A stretch of DNA of 56,154 nt from an uncultured Winogradskyella sp. (lineage in GTDB: Bacteria; Bacteroidota; Bacteroidia; Flavobacteriales; Flavobacteriaceae): contig CAJXVG010000004.1 of NCBI GenBank assembly GCA_913061495.1, positions 1-56,154 on the forward strand, read 5' to 3'. Position 1 is the stretch's first letter; every line of letters begins with the position of its first letter. Below, one piece after another: positions 1 through 10,092 of this stretch. The position numbers and the translations under genes are program-made. A model generated the notes under the pieces. The model saw nothing but the letters and a program-made list of their open reading frames with translations, did no database searches and was not told where the DNA came from.

Positions 1-44
1 CACGTAAGGAGTCGTCGGCAGCGTCAGATGTGTATAAGAGACAG
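1..44 (+). other. Illumina Nextera adapter and index (non-biological)
   Basis: Bases 12-25 are the Nextera read-1 primer segment and 26-44 (AGATGTGTATAAGAGACAG) are the 19-base Tn5 mosaic end. Bases 4-11 (GTAAGGAG) sit in the i5 index slot and match an index I recognise as S505; bases 1-3 (CAC) fit the tail of the P5 oligo. The window therefore starts at an untrimmed contig end. The artefact creates a false ATG at 28 and the tell-tale false N-terminus MCIRDR. Confidence 0.97.
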
Positions 45-1974
45 ATCCTACTCTCAGCAAACAAACAAGGTGGATTTTAAAAAGGTTGACGCCTTAATTG
101 TGTTTAACCAATTTGAAGTTGATAGCACTGTTTATAATTCTTACGAAATAAAATTTGATATACTTCGCTCTACAGATTCTATCTTTTTAGATGCCGTTAA
201 CATGAAGTTTAAGCAAGTTGCATTAAATGGCGAAAGCGTGGACTATAGAAACAATGGGAAAAAGCTTATAATATATGATGACTTTGAAGCTAATAAAAGT
301 TACAATTTGAGTTTTATCTTTTTCAGTGCTCCTAAAAAAGCCATGTACTTTGTTGGTTGGGAAAATGAAGCGCGTAATCAAATTTGGACACAAGGGCAAG
401 GGAAGTCTACAAGCAACTGGTTGCCTAGTTTAGATGACACTAATGATAAAATTGAGTTTGATTTAAAGTTTACTGCTCCCAAGGGTTATGAGGTTATCTC
501 TAATGGTGAATTGATTTCTAAGTCTGATATTCAAGGAGGAAACTTATGGGAGTATAACATGAAAAAACCAATGTCTAGTTATTTGGTTGCGGTTGTAGTG
601 GGTAAGTATGATAAGAAAACCGAAATCTCTGTAAGTGGAGTGCCGCTTGAGTATTATTACTATCCGAAGGACTCTTTAAAAGTAGAGCCAACTTATCGCT
701 ACAGTAAGCGTATGTTCGATTTTTTAGAAAATGAAATTGGTTTTTCCTATCCTTGGCAAAACTACAAGCAAGTACCTGTACATGATTTTCTTTACGCTGG
801 AATGGAAAACACAAGTTTAACGATCTTTTCCGACGCTTTTGTGGTTGATTCTACAGGTTACAATGATAAAAGCTATGTTAATGTTAATGCGCATGAGTTA
901 GCGCACCAGTGGTTTGGGGATTTAGTAACGGCAAAATCTGGAGAGCACCATTGGTTACAAGAAGGGTTTGCAACGTATTATGCACTTTTGGCAGAGCGAG
1001 ATGTTTATGGTGATGACTATTTTTATTTCAAACTGTTTGAATCTGCTTTAAGTTTAGGTAAGCAAGACATTGCAGGTGACGGTACGTCACTTTTAAATCC
1101 AAAATCCAGCAGTTTAACCTTTTACCAAAGAGGCGCATGGGTTTTGCATGCATTACAAAGTAAGGTGGGTGACGAAATATTTAAACTGGCTGTAAAAAAT
1201 TATCTTGAGTCTTATAAATTTAGTAACGTTGAAACATCCGATTTCATTTCAGAAGTTGAGCGTTTACAGGGCAAAACCTTAAATAATTTTATTGATCTTT
1301 GGATTAAAAAAAAGGAATTTCCTGTAGACAATGCGTTTAACCTATTGAAACAGCAGTCTAGTTATGTAAATGAGTACTTAAAGGTAGATTGTCAGGCAAA
1401 ATCTTCTAAATGTGCAGATTATCTTAAGTATTATGCTTCAGATGACGCCAAGGTTAAAATTATTTCCCAAGTTCCTGAATTGGTCACAAAAGAAACGTTT
1501 AATAGTAGTTTAAAAGTACGCCAAGCGATATCAAAATATGTAAGGCAGATTCCTAAAAATTTGAAGGAAGAGTATGAGTCACTTTTAGATGATAAATCTT
1601 ATATTACAATTGAAAACGCATTGTATAATCTGTGGAATAGCTTTTCTGAAGATCGCTCTAAATATCTTTTTAAAACGAGAAACATAGAGGGATTCAATGA
1701 TAAGAATGTTAGGTTGCTGTGGATTGTTTTAAATCTCAACACTCCTTTTTACGACGCAGATAATAAACAAGGATTGTATAATGAACTGGTAAACTATACT
1801 AGTGAGAAGTATAATGCTGATTTGAGGATTAATGCGTTTCAGTATTTAAATATGATTTCATCTTGCAATGAGGTGTGTAAATCTAATTTAGAGAATGCAA
1901 AATCCCATCATAACTGGAGATTGGTTAAGTTTGCAAAAGATATGTCCCAAAACCTACAACAAAAACAAAATTAA
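45..1974 (+). CDS. M1 family zinc aminopeptidase, 5'-truncated
   Basis: This enzyme family removes N-terminal residues from peptides using one zinc ion. Numbering from the false ATG at 28, the exopeptidase motif AGMEN is at about 257-261 and the zinc site HELAH at 289-293, followed 18 residues later by the third ligand E312 in WLQEGF, so the catalytic site is complete. A C-terminal helical region follows to residue 648. The true start and any signal peptide are lost beyond the contig end; biological sequence begins at about base 45. The stop shares one base (TAATG) with the patatin gene, so the two are probably cotranscribed. The family call is firm; substrate and location cannot be told. Confidence 0.93.
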
Positions 1975-2858
1975 TGCGAGCATTGGTAATTTCTGGTGGT
2001 GGAAGTAAAGGAGCCTTTGCTGGCGGAGTAGCACAATATTTAATAGAGCGAAAAAAACATGACTATGATATGTTCTTAGGAACATCTACAGGCAGTCTTT
2101 TGGTGCCGCATCTAGCGGTTAATGAAATTGGTAAGCTCTACGATATTTTTACTAATGTACAGCAACAAGATATTTTTAGTATAAGTCCCTTTGTGCAGCG
2201 CAAAAAAGGAGATAGGGAGTATGTTACTATTGATTTTGTCAACTCTTTATGGCAATTTATAAGACGTAAAAGAACTTTTGGTGAAAGTAAAGCCTTGAGA
2301 CGTAACATAAAGAAAAATGTAACTTATGAAGAATACCAACGCATTAGAAAAGAAAAACATGATGTTGTTGTAACGGTTTCAAACTTATCCTTAAACCGAG
2401 TAGAATACAAGTCTATTCAAGAATGTTCTTATGAAGAATTCTGTAACTGGATTTGGATTTCATGTAATTACATTCCATTTATGTCTTTAGCAACAGTTGA
2501 TGGTTACGAATATGCAGATGGTGGCTTGGGTAGTGTTATTCCCATAAGGGAGGCTATTCAACGTGGTGCTACAGAGGTTGATGCTATAGTTTTGGAGGCA
2601 GAATCTCTCGGTAAACAAAAAGTATTGGGAAAAAATCCCTTTTCACTGATGATAAGTCTTTTTGGCCATTTATTGGATCAGGTTGAAAGAAATGATATAA
2701 TCATAGGAAAACTAGCTGCCAGAAATAAAAATGTAAAATTAAATCTGTATTACACACCTACAAGTTTAACTGAAAATTCATTAATATTTAGCAAAAGACT
2801 CATGGAGAAATGGTGGAAAGAAGGGTATGAGTATGCCGAAAAGCGGCATGAAGATTAA
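1974..2858 (+). CDS. Patatin-like phospholipase
   Basis: A 294-residue patatin-family acyl hydrolase, which cleaves acyl chains from lipids with a Ser-Asp dyad. Visible motifs are the glycine-rich oxyanion loop GGGSKG near residue 8, the nucleophile elbow GTSTG with Ser38, and the DGG motif with Asp182. No signal peptide or membrane segment is seen, so it should be cytoplasmic or peripheral. The start overlaps the preceding aminopeptidase stop by one base. The 3' end of the gene holds a 6-bp hairpin (2833-2838 with 2844-2849) a few bases before a T-run beginning at 2860, a possible weak terminator. The next gene converges after 6 bp. Confidence 0.9.
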   Translation: MRALVISGGGSKGAFAGGVAQYLIERKKHDYDMFLGTSTGSLLVPHLAVNEIGKLYDIFTNVQQQDIFSISPFVQRKKGDREYVTIDFVNSLWQFIRRKRTFGESKALRRNIKKNVTYEEYQRIRKEKHDVVVTVSNLSLNRVEYKSIQECSYEEFCNWIWISCNYIPFMSLATVDGYEYADGGLGSVIPIREAIQRGATEVDAIVLEAESLGKQKVLGKNPFSLMISLFGHLLDQVERNDIIIGKLAARNKNVKLNLYYTPTSLTENSLIFSKRLMEKWWKEGYEYAEKRHED

Positions 2859-2864
2859 ATTTTT

Positions 2865-3386
2865 TTACCACAATTCACCAACTTCCTTTTTTATATAAGA
2901 TAAAGCAGCGCTACTTGGTGACTGCTTATCCATTAACTCAGTTAAAATAACTTCCTGAAGTTTGTTTGCAGAGTTGGTTTTTTCGTTCATGTTAGATCTT
3001 CTAATCAATTGTATTGTGGCATTCTTTGCAGTACTAATTATGGACCAACATTCATCCGAAACATAAATTTGTTGTGAGAGATTGTGTTCAAATTCTTGCT
3101 CAATGTTAGCTACAAGTAAAGCTTCGTAATCATTTTTATCTGAAGAAGTTGGCTTAACTCTCACCAATAGTTTTGAAGGAGCAATACGTTCTAAAAAAAG
3201 CGCCATACGCTCATACGCTTGTAAGCGTAAAGGGAGCGATTCTTTTTGCATATCTTTATGCAATAAAAACTGTCGTCTGCCTTGTTCGTTTTCTATATGT
3301 TGCTTAAAAAAATAATAAGCAATAACAGCCACCAATAAAGCTGGTAGCAAACTTAATATTCCATCAAGTATTTGATCTGTATTCAT
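2865..3386 (-). CDS. Conserved flavobacterial small membrane-anchored protein, function unknown
   Basis: A 173-residue protein with one N-terminal membrane segment (about residues 10-27) followed by a charged, mostly helical domain. No catalytic motif is recognised. The domain has a charged stretch with QGRRQF and a later LRLQAYERMALFLERI segment that could form a coiled coil. I believe it belongs to a Bacteroidota-specific family of unknown function (possibly DUF7935), which would need a profile search. It starts 3 nt after the stop of the glutamate-synthase-like gene on the same strand, so the two form an operon and the protein may act with that membrane flavoenzyme. Confidence 0.75.
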   Translation of the reverse strand: MNTDQILDGILSLLPALLVAVIAYYFFKQHIENEQGRRQFLLHKDMQKESLPLRLQAYERMALFLERIAPSKLLVRVKPTSSDKNDYEALLVANIEQEFEHNLSQQIYVSDECWSIISTAKNATIQLIRRSNMNEKTNSANKLQEVILTELMDKQSPSSAALSYIKKEVGELW

Positions 3387-3389
3387 TTA

Positions 3390-4991
3390 TTAATTGTTTA
3401 AAGTGCTTGTTTTTTCAGCATTTTCGCTTTCTAATTCTACTTCTTTGTCACCTAAATATCTACAATCTTTCAGTGCTTGCATTGAGGTAAATGGTACTGG
3501 AGTTTTGTTATAGAGATATGTTTTACTGAGTTCCTTAGAGAGATTGTGGTCGTCAACATTCACTTCAATATCATCCATTGTATATTGGCATGGATGCTCA
3601 TATCCCGAAGCATGTGTAATTTCAATAAGTTCTTTTCTAAACGTTTTAAAATATTGCGCTAATCGCTCGGATTTTAGCGGTACATTGATTCCGTTTTGTA
3701 ACCATTTGCTTTGTGTTGCAACACCACTAGGACAGCGGTTGGTGTGGCATATCTGTGCTTGTATGCAACCAATACTCATCATGGCTTCGCGAGCAACATT
3801 GATACAGTCAACACCCATCGCAAATGCCATCGCAGCTTTTGCCGGAAAGCCTAATTTACCACTGCCAATAAAAACAATGCGTTCTGTAAGATCTTTTTTC
3901 TTAAATAAACCATATAAATCGCCAAATCCATAAACCCACGGTAAGGATACGTGATCTGCAAAACTTGGAGGAGCAGCTCCTGTGCCACCTTCACCACCAT
4001 CTACCGTTATAAAGTCTGGACCTTTACCTGTCTCTAACATAATATCCGCCAACTTTTCCCACTGATCAAGCTTACCAATAGCAGCTTTAATACCAACTGG
4101 TAAGCCTGTTTTTTCGGCTATTGCTTCAATAAAATCTACCATTTCAGAAACGTTGGAAAAAGCAGAGTGATTAGGAGGAGAAAGTACATCTTTACCCATT
4201 TCAACATGTCTTATTCCGGCAATTTCCTCGGTTATTTTAGCAGCAGGGAGAACACCTCCTTTTCCTGGTTTGGCTCCTTGTGAAAGTTTTATTTCTATAG
4301 CTTTTATAAACGGGTTTTCCTCTACTAACTTTACAATTTTTGACATGGAAAATTCTCCATTCTTATCTCTAACCCCAAAATAGCCTGTGCCGAAATGGAA
4401 GACAACATCACCTCCGTTCTTATGGTAGGTAGACAAGCCACCCTCACCAGTATTGTGATAAGCACCAGCTAATTTCACACCTTTATTTAAAGATTCTACC
4501 GCTTTAGCCGATAAAGACCCAAAGCTCATAGCAGAAACATTTATAACAGAAGCAGGTCGGTATGGCTTACGTCTATTATTAAATTCTCCCATAACCTTTG
4601 CACAGGGCAGAAACGTTTTATCGGTAATATTAGGGTGATTTTCATCTGGCTTAAAAGACATCATGGCATTGTTCACAAAGATGTGTTGATGTGCATAAAT
4701 GTCTCTGTCTGTACCAAAGCCTTCATAATTGTTTTCGTGTTTTGCAGAAGCATAAATCCAGCCACGTTCAATACGGTTAAACGGTAACTCCTCTCTATTA
4801 TTTGCTACTAAATATTGTCTTAATTCTGGGCCGATGCTTTCTAGCCAATAACGAAAATGTCCTACAATTGGAAAATTGTGACTTATAGTATGTTTGCGCT
4901 GAATGATATCTCGCAAAGCAATTATTAAGAGTGCTGTTAGCAGCCAAGCCCACCACGGAATACTAGCTAAAAAGTCTAAAACAGAGTCCAT
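3390..4991 (-). CDS. Membrane-anchored FMN-binding glutamate synthase family protein
   Basis: A 533-residue protein matching the FMN/Fe-S central domain of glutamate synthase (GltB-like, short stand-alone form). One N-terminal transmembrane segment (about residues 10-27) precedes the TIM barrel, which carries the expected GEGG, IKLSQGAKPGKGG and ITVDGGEGGTGAAP segments. A late cysteine cluster (CIQAQICHTNRCP) matches the Fe-S region of the family. It lacks the amidotransferase domain and the C-terminal GXGXG helix of full GltB, so glutamate synthesis from glutamine cannot be assumed; redox partner and substrate are unknown. It is first in a two-gene operon. Confidence 0.88.
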   Translation of the reverse strand: MDSVLDFLASIPWWAWLLTALLIIALRDIIQRKHTISHNFPIVGHFRYWLESIGPELRQYLVANNREELPFNRIERGWIYASAKHENNYEGFGTDRDIYAHQHIFVNNAMMSFKPDENHPNITDKTFLPCAKVMGEFNNRRKPYRPASVINVSAMSFGSLSAKAVESLNKGVKLAGAYHNTGEGGLSTYHKNGGDVVFHFGTGYFGVRDKNGEFSMSKIVKLVEENPFIKAIEIKLSQGAKPGKGGVLPAAKITEEIAGIRHVEMGKDVLSPPNHSAFSNVSEMVDFIEAIAEKTGLPVGIKAAIGKLDQWEKLADIMLETGKGPDFITVDGGEGGTGAAPPSFADHVSLPWVYGFGDLYGLFKKKDLTERIVFIGSGKLGFPAKAAMAFAMGVDCINVAREAMMSIGCIQAQICHTNRCPSGVATQSKWLQNGINVPLKSERLAQYFKTFRKELIEITHASGYEHPCQYTMDDIEVNVDDHNLSKELSKTYLYNKTPVPFTSMQALKDCRYLGDKEVELESENAEKTSTLNN

Positions 4992-5006
4992 AATATAATT
5001 TGAAGG

Positions 5007-5034
5007 TAAAGATATTTAAAATTTATTGTTCCAA
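5007..5034 (-). promoter_or_regulatory. Candidate Bacteroidota promoter for the glutamate-synthase-like gene
   Basis: On the minus strand TTG (5034-5032) is followed after 17 bp by TATCTTTA (5014-5007), one base off the flavobacterial consensus TTG-N17-23-TAnnTTTG. It lies 15 nt before the start codon at 4991, giving a short leader. Inferred from motif and spacing only. Confidence 0.4.
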
Positions 5035-5060
5035 AAGTAATGAAAGTATATCTTTATGGG

Positions 5061-6629
5061 ATGAAGCCTAAACTAAAAAAAACTGGAATAATCCTACTAA
5101 TTCTAATAGTAGTTGTGATAGTAATTACCATAATATCTAACTTAGTCATAAAGAATAAAATAGAAAATGCATTAGCCGATTTGCCAGATTCTATAAAAGT
5201 AACCTATACTGATATTGAAGTAAGTATTTGGAGCGGTAGTGTAAATTTAAATTCACCAAAAATTAGTGTAAAAGGAGAAACAACAAATAAAAATATAATA
5301 CAAGTAGATTTAAAGAGTTTAGAGGTTAAGGATTTAGGGTATTGGGATTATTTAATGAATGATGAGATATCCATTGATGCTATTATAGTCAATGAAATGG
5401 TGGCAAAGTACCAATACAATCCAAAGGTTGAAAAGGAAAGCTATAACTCTAATACTGTTGAAAATCTAAAAAAATCAATCAACGTTAAAAACATAAAAAT
5501 TAATAATTCCAATATTTTGGTTTCTGATTTTAAAACAGATTCAACTTTGTTGAGTATTCCGACCTGGAGTTTTGAGTTAAGTGGTTTTAATATCAATTCT
5601 AAAGTGAAGAGTAAAGAAATGCCATTCGCATATAAATCATTCAATTTAAACGGTAAAGATTTAAAATGGGCAATGAATGAGTACGAAAATATTTTTGCCA
5701 ATAGTATTGAAGTTACTGAAAACAACATTCATATCAACACCTTTGAACTGAAAACTAAATACGGAAAAAGAGAGTTATCTTCAATTTTAGAAGTTGAACG
5801 AGATCATTTTGATGTAGAAATCATGGATTTAAAATTAAACGCAATGGATTTTGGGTTTAAAGCTGAAAAGCAATTTTATTTTAATTCAGACACAATGATT
5901 TTAAACCAGCCTATCGCTGAAATTTACAGAGACAAACTGGTTGCGGATGACACAACCTCAAAACCACTTTATGGAAAAATGCTAAGAGAGCTCAACTTTG
6001 ATTTAAGTATTAAGAAAGTTGAAATTAATAATGGCAAACTCACGTATTCCGAAAAAGTAAAAGCAGAGAGACAAGCAGGAACCTTAGTGTTTGATGATTT
6101 TAATGCCACACTAAAAAATTTAGGGAATACATACGGTAATGAGAACTTAACCATTGATGTTACTTCAAATTTCATGGAACATTCACCTTTAAAAGTTGAT
6201 TGGTCATTTAATGTGGAAGATGAATCAGATCGATTTGTTTTTAAAGCAGATCTCGATTTGTTTGAAGCTGAATATATCAATCAGTTTACAAAGCCTAACC
6301 TTAATGCAGATATGAGTGGTGAGTTGCTACAAACCTATTTTACAATAGGAGGAAATCCAGAAACATCCCGAATTGATTTAAAAGTTAAATACGACAATTT
6401 TAAAGTTAACGTGTTGCAGGATGATGGAAAAGAGAAAAACAGCTTTCTCTCTGTACTTGTAAATCTTTTTGTATCAAAAGATAGCGATGATGAAAAAAAC
6501 AACTTTAGGTACGGACAAGCAGAAGGAGTTGAGCGTGACGATACTAAATCTGTGTTCAATTTTGTTTGGTTAAGCATCAAGCAAGGTTTATTGTCTGCAA
6601 TGACGGGAGATGGTGAAAAAGAAAATTAA
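5061..6629 (+). CDS. AsmA/TamB-like membrane-anchored periplasmic protein
   Basis: About 522 residues. A basic start (MKPKLKK) and a strong transmembrane segment (residues 8-30) are followed by a long beta-rich, repetitive domain with no catalytic motif, as in the AsmA-like/DUF748 group of envelope proteins linked to lipid transport and outer-membrane homeostasis. An in-frame ATG at 5040 adds seven residues; I prefer 5061 because it places the positive charges directly before the membrane segment. The gene stands alone between the minus-strand gltB-like operon and uvrD. Family assignment rests on architecture more than on a sharp motif. Confidence 0.6.
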   Translation: MKPKLKKTGIILLILIVVVIVITIISNLVIKNKIENALADLPDSIKVTYTDIEVSIWSGSVNLNSPKISVKGETTNKNIIQVDLKSLEVKDLGYWDYLMNDEISIDAIIVNEMVAKYQYNPKVEKESYNSNTVENLKKSINVKNIKINNSNILVSDFKTDSTLLSIPTWSFELSGFNINSKVKSKEMPFAYKSFNLNGKDLKWAMNEYENIFANSIEVTENNIHINTFELKTKYGKRELSSILEVERDHFDVEIMDLKLNAMDFGFKAEKQFYFNSDTMILNQPIAEIYRDKLVADDTTSKPLYGKMLRELNFDLSIKKVEINNGKLTYSEKVKAERQAGTLVFDDFNATLKNLGNTYGNENLTIDVTSNFMEHSPLKVDWSFNVEDESDRFVFKADLDLFEAEYINQFTKPNLNADMSGELLQTYFTIGGNPETSRIDLKVKYDNFKVNVLQDDGKEKNSFLSVLVNLFVSKDSDDEKNNFRYGQAEGVERDDTKSVFNFVWLSIKQGLLSAMTGDGEKEN

Positions 6630-6701
6630 TTAATCCAACAATTTGGAAGGAATCAGTGAAAGCAATTACTGCCGGAAAACATAATTTTTTCTGAATTTAA
6701 T

Positions 6702-6736
6702 TTGAATTTTTAGTAGCCTAATACTTCATAAATTTG
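6702..6736 (+). promoter_or_regulatory. Candidate Bacteroidota promoter for uvrD
   Basis: TAAATTTG at 6729-6736 matches the -7 consensus TAnnTTTG exactly; the nearest TTG (6702-6704) lies 24 bp upstream, slightly long. It would give a leader of about 70 nt before the TTG start at 6811. Confidence 0.4.
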
Positions 6737-6810
6737 TTTATAATTTATAGAGTTTCTATTCGGAAAAACATGAGACTATGCTTATTTTCACAGTTTGAAA
6801 ATTTCGAACT

Positions 6811-9147
6811 TTGGAAAAGTATCTCAGTCAATTAAATAGCGCACAATTAGAACCAACCATTCAGAAAGATGGCCCAATGATAATCATTGCTGGCGCAGGT
6901 TCTGGTAAAACGCGTGTACTTACATATCGTATTGCTTATTTAATGAGTAAAGGCGTTGATGCATTTAATATTTTAGCGTTGACATTTACAAATAAGGCTG
7001 CCAAGGAAATGAAGGGCAGAATTGCTGATATTGTTGGTGATGGTGAAGCAAAAAATCTTTGGATGGGAACATTTCACTCCGTGTTTGCAAAGATTTTACG
7101 TTTTGAAGGGCACCATCTTGGTTTTCCTAGCAATTTTACAATTTACGATACCCAAGATTCTCAAAAGCTTTTAGGTTCTATTATAAAAGAAATGAACCTT
7201 GATAAAGACATTTACAAAACCAAACAGGTTTATAGCAGAATTTCATCTTATAAAAACAGTTTAATTACGGTTAAAGCCTATTTCAATAACCCTGAATTAA
7301 TGGAGGCTGACGCAGCAGCAAGGCGACCAAAAATGGGAGAGATTTATGCTGAATATGTGGAGCGCTGTTTTAAAGCAGGTGCTATGGATTTTGATGATCT
7401 ATTATTGAGAACCAATGAGTTGCTCACACGTTTTCCAAGCGTTTTAGCGCAGTATCAAGATAGATTTCGTTATATATTAGTAGATGAGTATCAAGATACC
7501 AATCACTCACAATATTTAATTGTAAGAGCTTTGGCAGATCGTTTTCAAAATATATGTGTTGTTGGTGATGATGCACAAAGTATTTATGCGTTTCGTGGTG
7601 CTAACATTAACAATATTCTGAATTTCCAAAAGGATTACGACAATGTAAAAATGTACCGCTTAGAGCAAAATTACCGTTCTACCAAAAATATTGTTGGTGC
7701 AGCAAATTCAGTGATTGAGCATAATAAAACAAAATTAGATAAAGTTGTATGGACAGCTAATGTTGAAGGTGAACCAGTAAAAGTTCATCGTTCATTAACT
7801 GATGGAGACGAAGGCAGATATGTGGCAAGTACCATTTGGGAAACTAAAATGAATGAGCAGTTACCAAACAGCGATTTTGCAGTTTTATATAGAACCAACG
7901 CACAATCTCGTGCTATTGAAGATGCATTTAGGAAGCGAGATATTCCCTATCGTATTTATGGTGGACTTTCATTTTACCAGCGAAAAGAAATTAAAGATAT
8001 TACGGCTTATTTGCGTTTAATATTAAATTCTGCCGACGAAGAAGCCTTAAAACGCGTCATTAATTATCCTGCCAGAGGAATTGGGCAAACGACTTTAGAC
8101 CGTTTGATAGTTGCTGCAAATGCAACAGGAAAAACAATCTATGATGTAATTAGTGATATTGATTCTGTTGATATAAACATTAACAATGGTACTAAAAACA
8201 AATTGAAAGATTTTGTAACACTTATTGAAAGTTACAAAGTAATGAACCAAAATGCCAATGCATTTGAATTGGCAGAACACGTCACAAAAACTAGTGGTTT
8301 AATTCGTGAGTTAAATAAAGACGCCACACCCGAAGGTGTTACAAAAATGGATAACGTTCAGGAATTATTGAACGGTATCAAGGACTTTGTAGAAGGGCAA
8401 ATAGAACTTGCTGACGCTGGTGATTCTTTAGCTGAATTTTTAGAAGATGTTGCTTTGGCTACAGATTTAGATGGAGATAAAGGTGATCCTAATCATGTGG
8501 CTTTAATGACTATTCACTTGGCTAAAGGGTTGGAGTTTTCTCATGTGTTTATCGTTGGAATGGAAGAAGATCTCTTTCCGAGTGCAATGAGTATGAATAC
8601 ACGTAGTGAACTAGAAGAAGAACGACGTTTATTTTATGTGGCACTGACAAGAGCAGAAAAACAAGCCTATTTAACCTACACATTATCGCGTTATCGTTGG
8701 GGAAAATTAATTGATGCAGAACCAAGTAGATTTATTGAAGAAATCGACGATAAGTTTGTAGATAATGTTACGCCTTTAAAACAGCAGAATGTAAACCCAA
8801 TGTTAGACGCTTCTATATTTGGTGATGTTGAGCCTAATAGAGTTCGGTTTGCAAAGCCTAAATCTAGAAGTGTACAAAAGAAAGATGCACGTAAAAAGCC
8901 GGAAAGTTACAAAATCAGTACTCCAAAAAAATTAAAGCCTGTTGAAAAATCAAATACAGCTTCAAACTCAAACCTATTTGATAGCAAATTAACTGTTGGT
9001 AATGTAGTTAACCATCAACGTTTTGGTAGAGGAGAGGTGCTTAAAATTGAAGGAGCTGGTGGTGACGCTAAAGCAGAAATCAAATTTCAGAATGGTGACA
9101 CTAAAAAATTATTGTTACGTTTTGCTAAACTGGAAGTGATTAGCTGA
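6811..9147 (+). CDS. uvrD: ATP-dependent DNA helicase UvrD/PcrA (superfamily 1A)
   Basis: A 778-residue 3'-5' DNA helicase for nucleotide excision and mismatch repair. All SF1 motifs are visible in order: Walker A AGAGSGKT (27-34, K33), TFTNKAA, Walker B VDEYQD (D225 E226), GDDAQSIYAFRGA, LEQNYRST, LMTIHLAKGLEF and VALTRAE. The C-terminus carries the Tudor-like RNA-polymerase-binding module of PcrA (GNVVNHQRFGRGEVLKIEG). The start is TTG at 6811: the frame is closed by TGA at 6796-6798 and no ATG precedes the Walker A loop at a plausible distance. It abuts the convergent CBM48 gene with no intergenic base. Confidence 0.95.
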   Translation: MEKYLSQLNSAQLEPTIQKDGPMIIIAGAGSGKTRVLTYRIAYLMSKGVDAFNILALTFTNKAAKEMKGRIADIVGDGEAKNLWMGTFHSVFAKILRFEGHHLGFPSNFTIYDTQDSQKLLGSIIKEMNLDKDIYKTKQVYSRISSYKNSLITVKAYFNNPELMEADAAARRPKMGEIYAEYVERCFKAGAMDFDDLLLRTNELLTRFPSVLAQYQDRFRYILVDEYQDTNHSQYLIVRALADRFQNICVVGDDAQSIYAFRGANINNILNFQKDYDNVKMYRLEQNYRSTKNIVGAANSVIEHNKTKLDKVVWTANVEGEPVKVHRSLTDGDEGRYVASTIWETKMNEQLPNSDFAVLYRTNAQSRAIEDAFRKRDIPYRIYGGLSFYQRKEIKDITAYLRLILNSADEEALKRVINYPARGIGQTTLDRLIVAANATGKTIYDVISDIDSVDININNGTKNKLKDFVTLIESYKVMNQNANAFELAEHVTKTSGLIRELNKDATPEGVTKMDNVQELLNGIKDFVEGQIELADAGDSLAEFLEDVALATDLDGDKGDPNHVALMTIHLAKGLEFSHVFIVGMEEDLFPSAMSMNTRSELEEERRLFYVALTRAEKQAYLTYTLSRYRWGKLIDAEPSRFIEEIDDKFVDNVTPLKQQNVNPMLDASIFGDVEPNRVRFAKPKSRSVQKKDARKKPESYKISTPKKLKPVEKSNTASNSNLFDSKLTVGNVVNHQRFGRGEVLKIEGAGGDAKAEIKFQNGDTKKLLLRFAKLEVIS

Positions 9148-10092
9148 TCATCTTACCATACAAACGGAATTTATATTGCCTTCACCATCATATTCTACAA
9201 CTGAGTTTGCAGGATCTGTAATCCATTTTCCATCTACAATAAATTTGTAATGATGCTTTCCAGACGATAATTTTTTGTTATAAACCCAACAACCATCTAT
9301 TTTGGTCATTAGATAGCTGTGCTCAGACCAATCGTTAAAGTCACCGCTCAAAATCACCTTTTTGGCATCATCATAATCGCATAGGCGAAACGCAATCTGT
9401 TTTTGAATATTGATTACCGAGTTATAGCCATCAAATTCATTTTTAACCTTTGAGGGATTTTGAGGGTCTTCAATCCAATGTCCATCAACAATAAATTTAT
9501 ATTGATACTCATCTGGCTGTAGTTGCAGTGTAACTTCCCAACCATCTTCGGTGGGTTTCATTTTAAAATTAGACTCGTCCCAACGATTAAATGTACCACT
9601 CAAAATCACTTTTTCAGCATTTTTGTAACCTTTAAGTTTAAATTTTACATTGCCATAGTCTGAAGAAAATGCACTATATAATTTAAGATTGTAAACCATT
9701 AATCGCTGACCGTTCCAATCTCTTGCATCTACACTGTTTTCAAAACCTTTTGAAGGTTCTGCCCAATGTTTGCCATTAACTATAAACTTAAATTCCCAAC
9801 CAAATTCTGAAGCAAAAACCGATAATTTTTTTGGAAGTTGGTAAATGCTATCATTCAACTTCTTCATCTTCCATTTATCCGTTGCCCAATTATTGAACTC
9901 GCCCGAAACAAAAACATTATCAATAGTATCACCATTGTTTTTAATGTTGGGATAATCGTTGACATTAAAAATAAAAATGACCGTTTCATCTTTTATTTTA
10001 TAGCCTTTAGCAGTGCTTTTTTGGGCGTAACAGCTAACTAAAAATAAAAAGGAAAAAAAGAAAGTAACGCTATGGTTTCGTAACTGTGTCAA
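9148..10092 (-). CDS. Lipoprotein with three glycogen-binding (CBM48/AMPK-like) domains
   Basis: A 314-residue exported protein. A signal peptide ends in a lipobox-like LVSC (Cys21). Three tandem immunoglobulin-like modules of the AMPK-beta/CBM48 type follow at about 55-135, 150-235 and 236-314, each with a G-x-FN-x-W strand (EFNNW, TFNRW, DFNDW) and a later KFIV-G-W/KW strand. In this family such modules bind alpha-glucans; no catalytic domain is attached. The start codon is TTG and lies in a TTGA overlap with the TGA stop of the retropepsin gene, so translation is probably coupled. Binding of glycogen-like polymers at the envelope is inferred, not shown. Confidence 0.82.
   Translation of the reverse strand: MTQLRNHSVTFFFSFLFLVSCYAQKSTAKGYKIKDETVIFIFNVNDYPNIKNNGDTIDNVFVSGEFNNWATDKWKMKKLNDSIYQLPKKLSVFASEFGWEFKFIVNGKHWAEPSKGFENSVDARDWNGQRLMVYNLKLYSAFSSDYGNVKFKLKGYKNAEKVILSGTFNRWDESNFKMKPTEDGWEVTLQLQPDEYQYKFIVDGHWIEDPQNPSKVKNEFDGYNSVINIQKQIAFRLCDYDDAKKVILSGDFNDWSEHSYLMTKIDGCWVYNKKLSSGKHHYKFIVDGKWITDPANSVVEYDGEGNINSVCMVR

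Noticed and set aside
28-44. ATG at 28 as start of the M1 aminopeptidase
   Set aside because: It lies inside the Tn5 mosaic end; MCIRDR is an adapter artefact.
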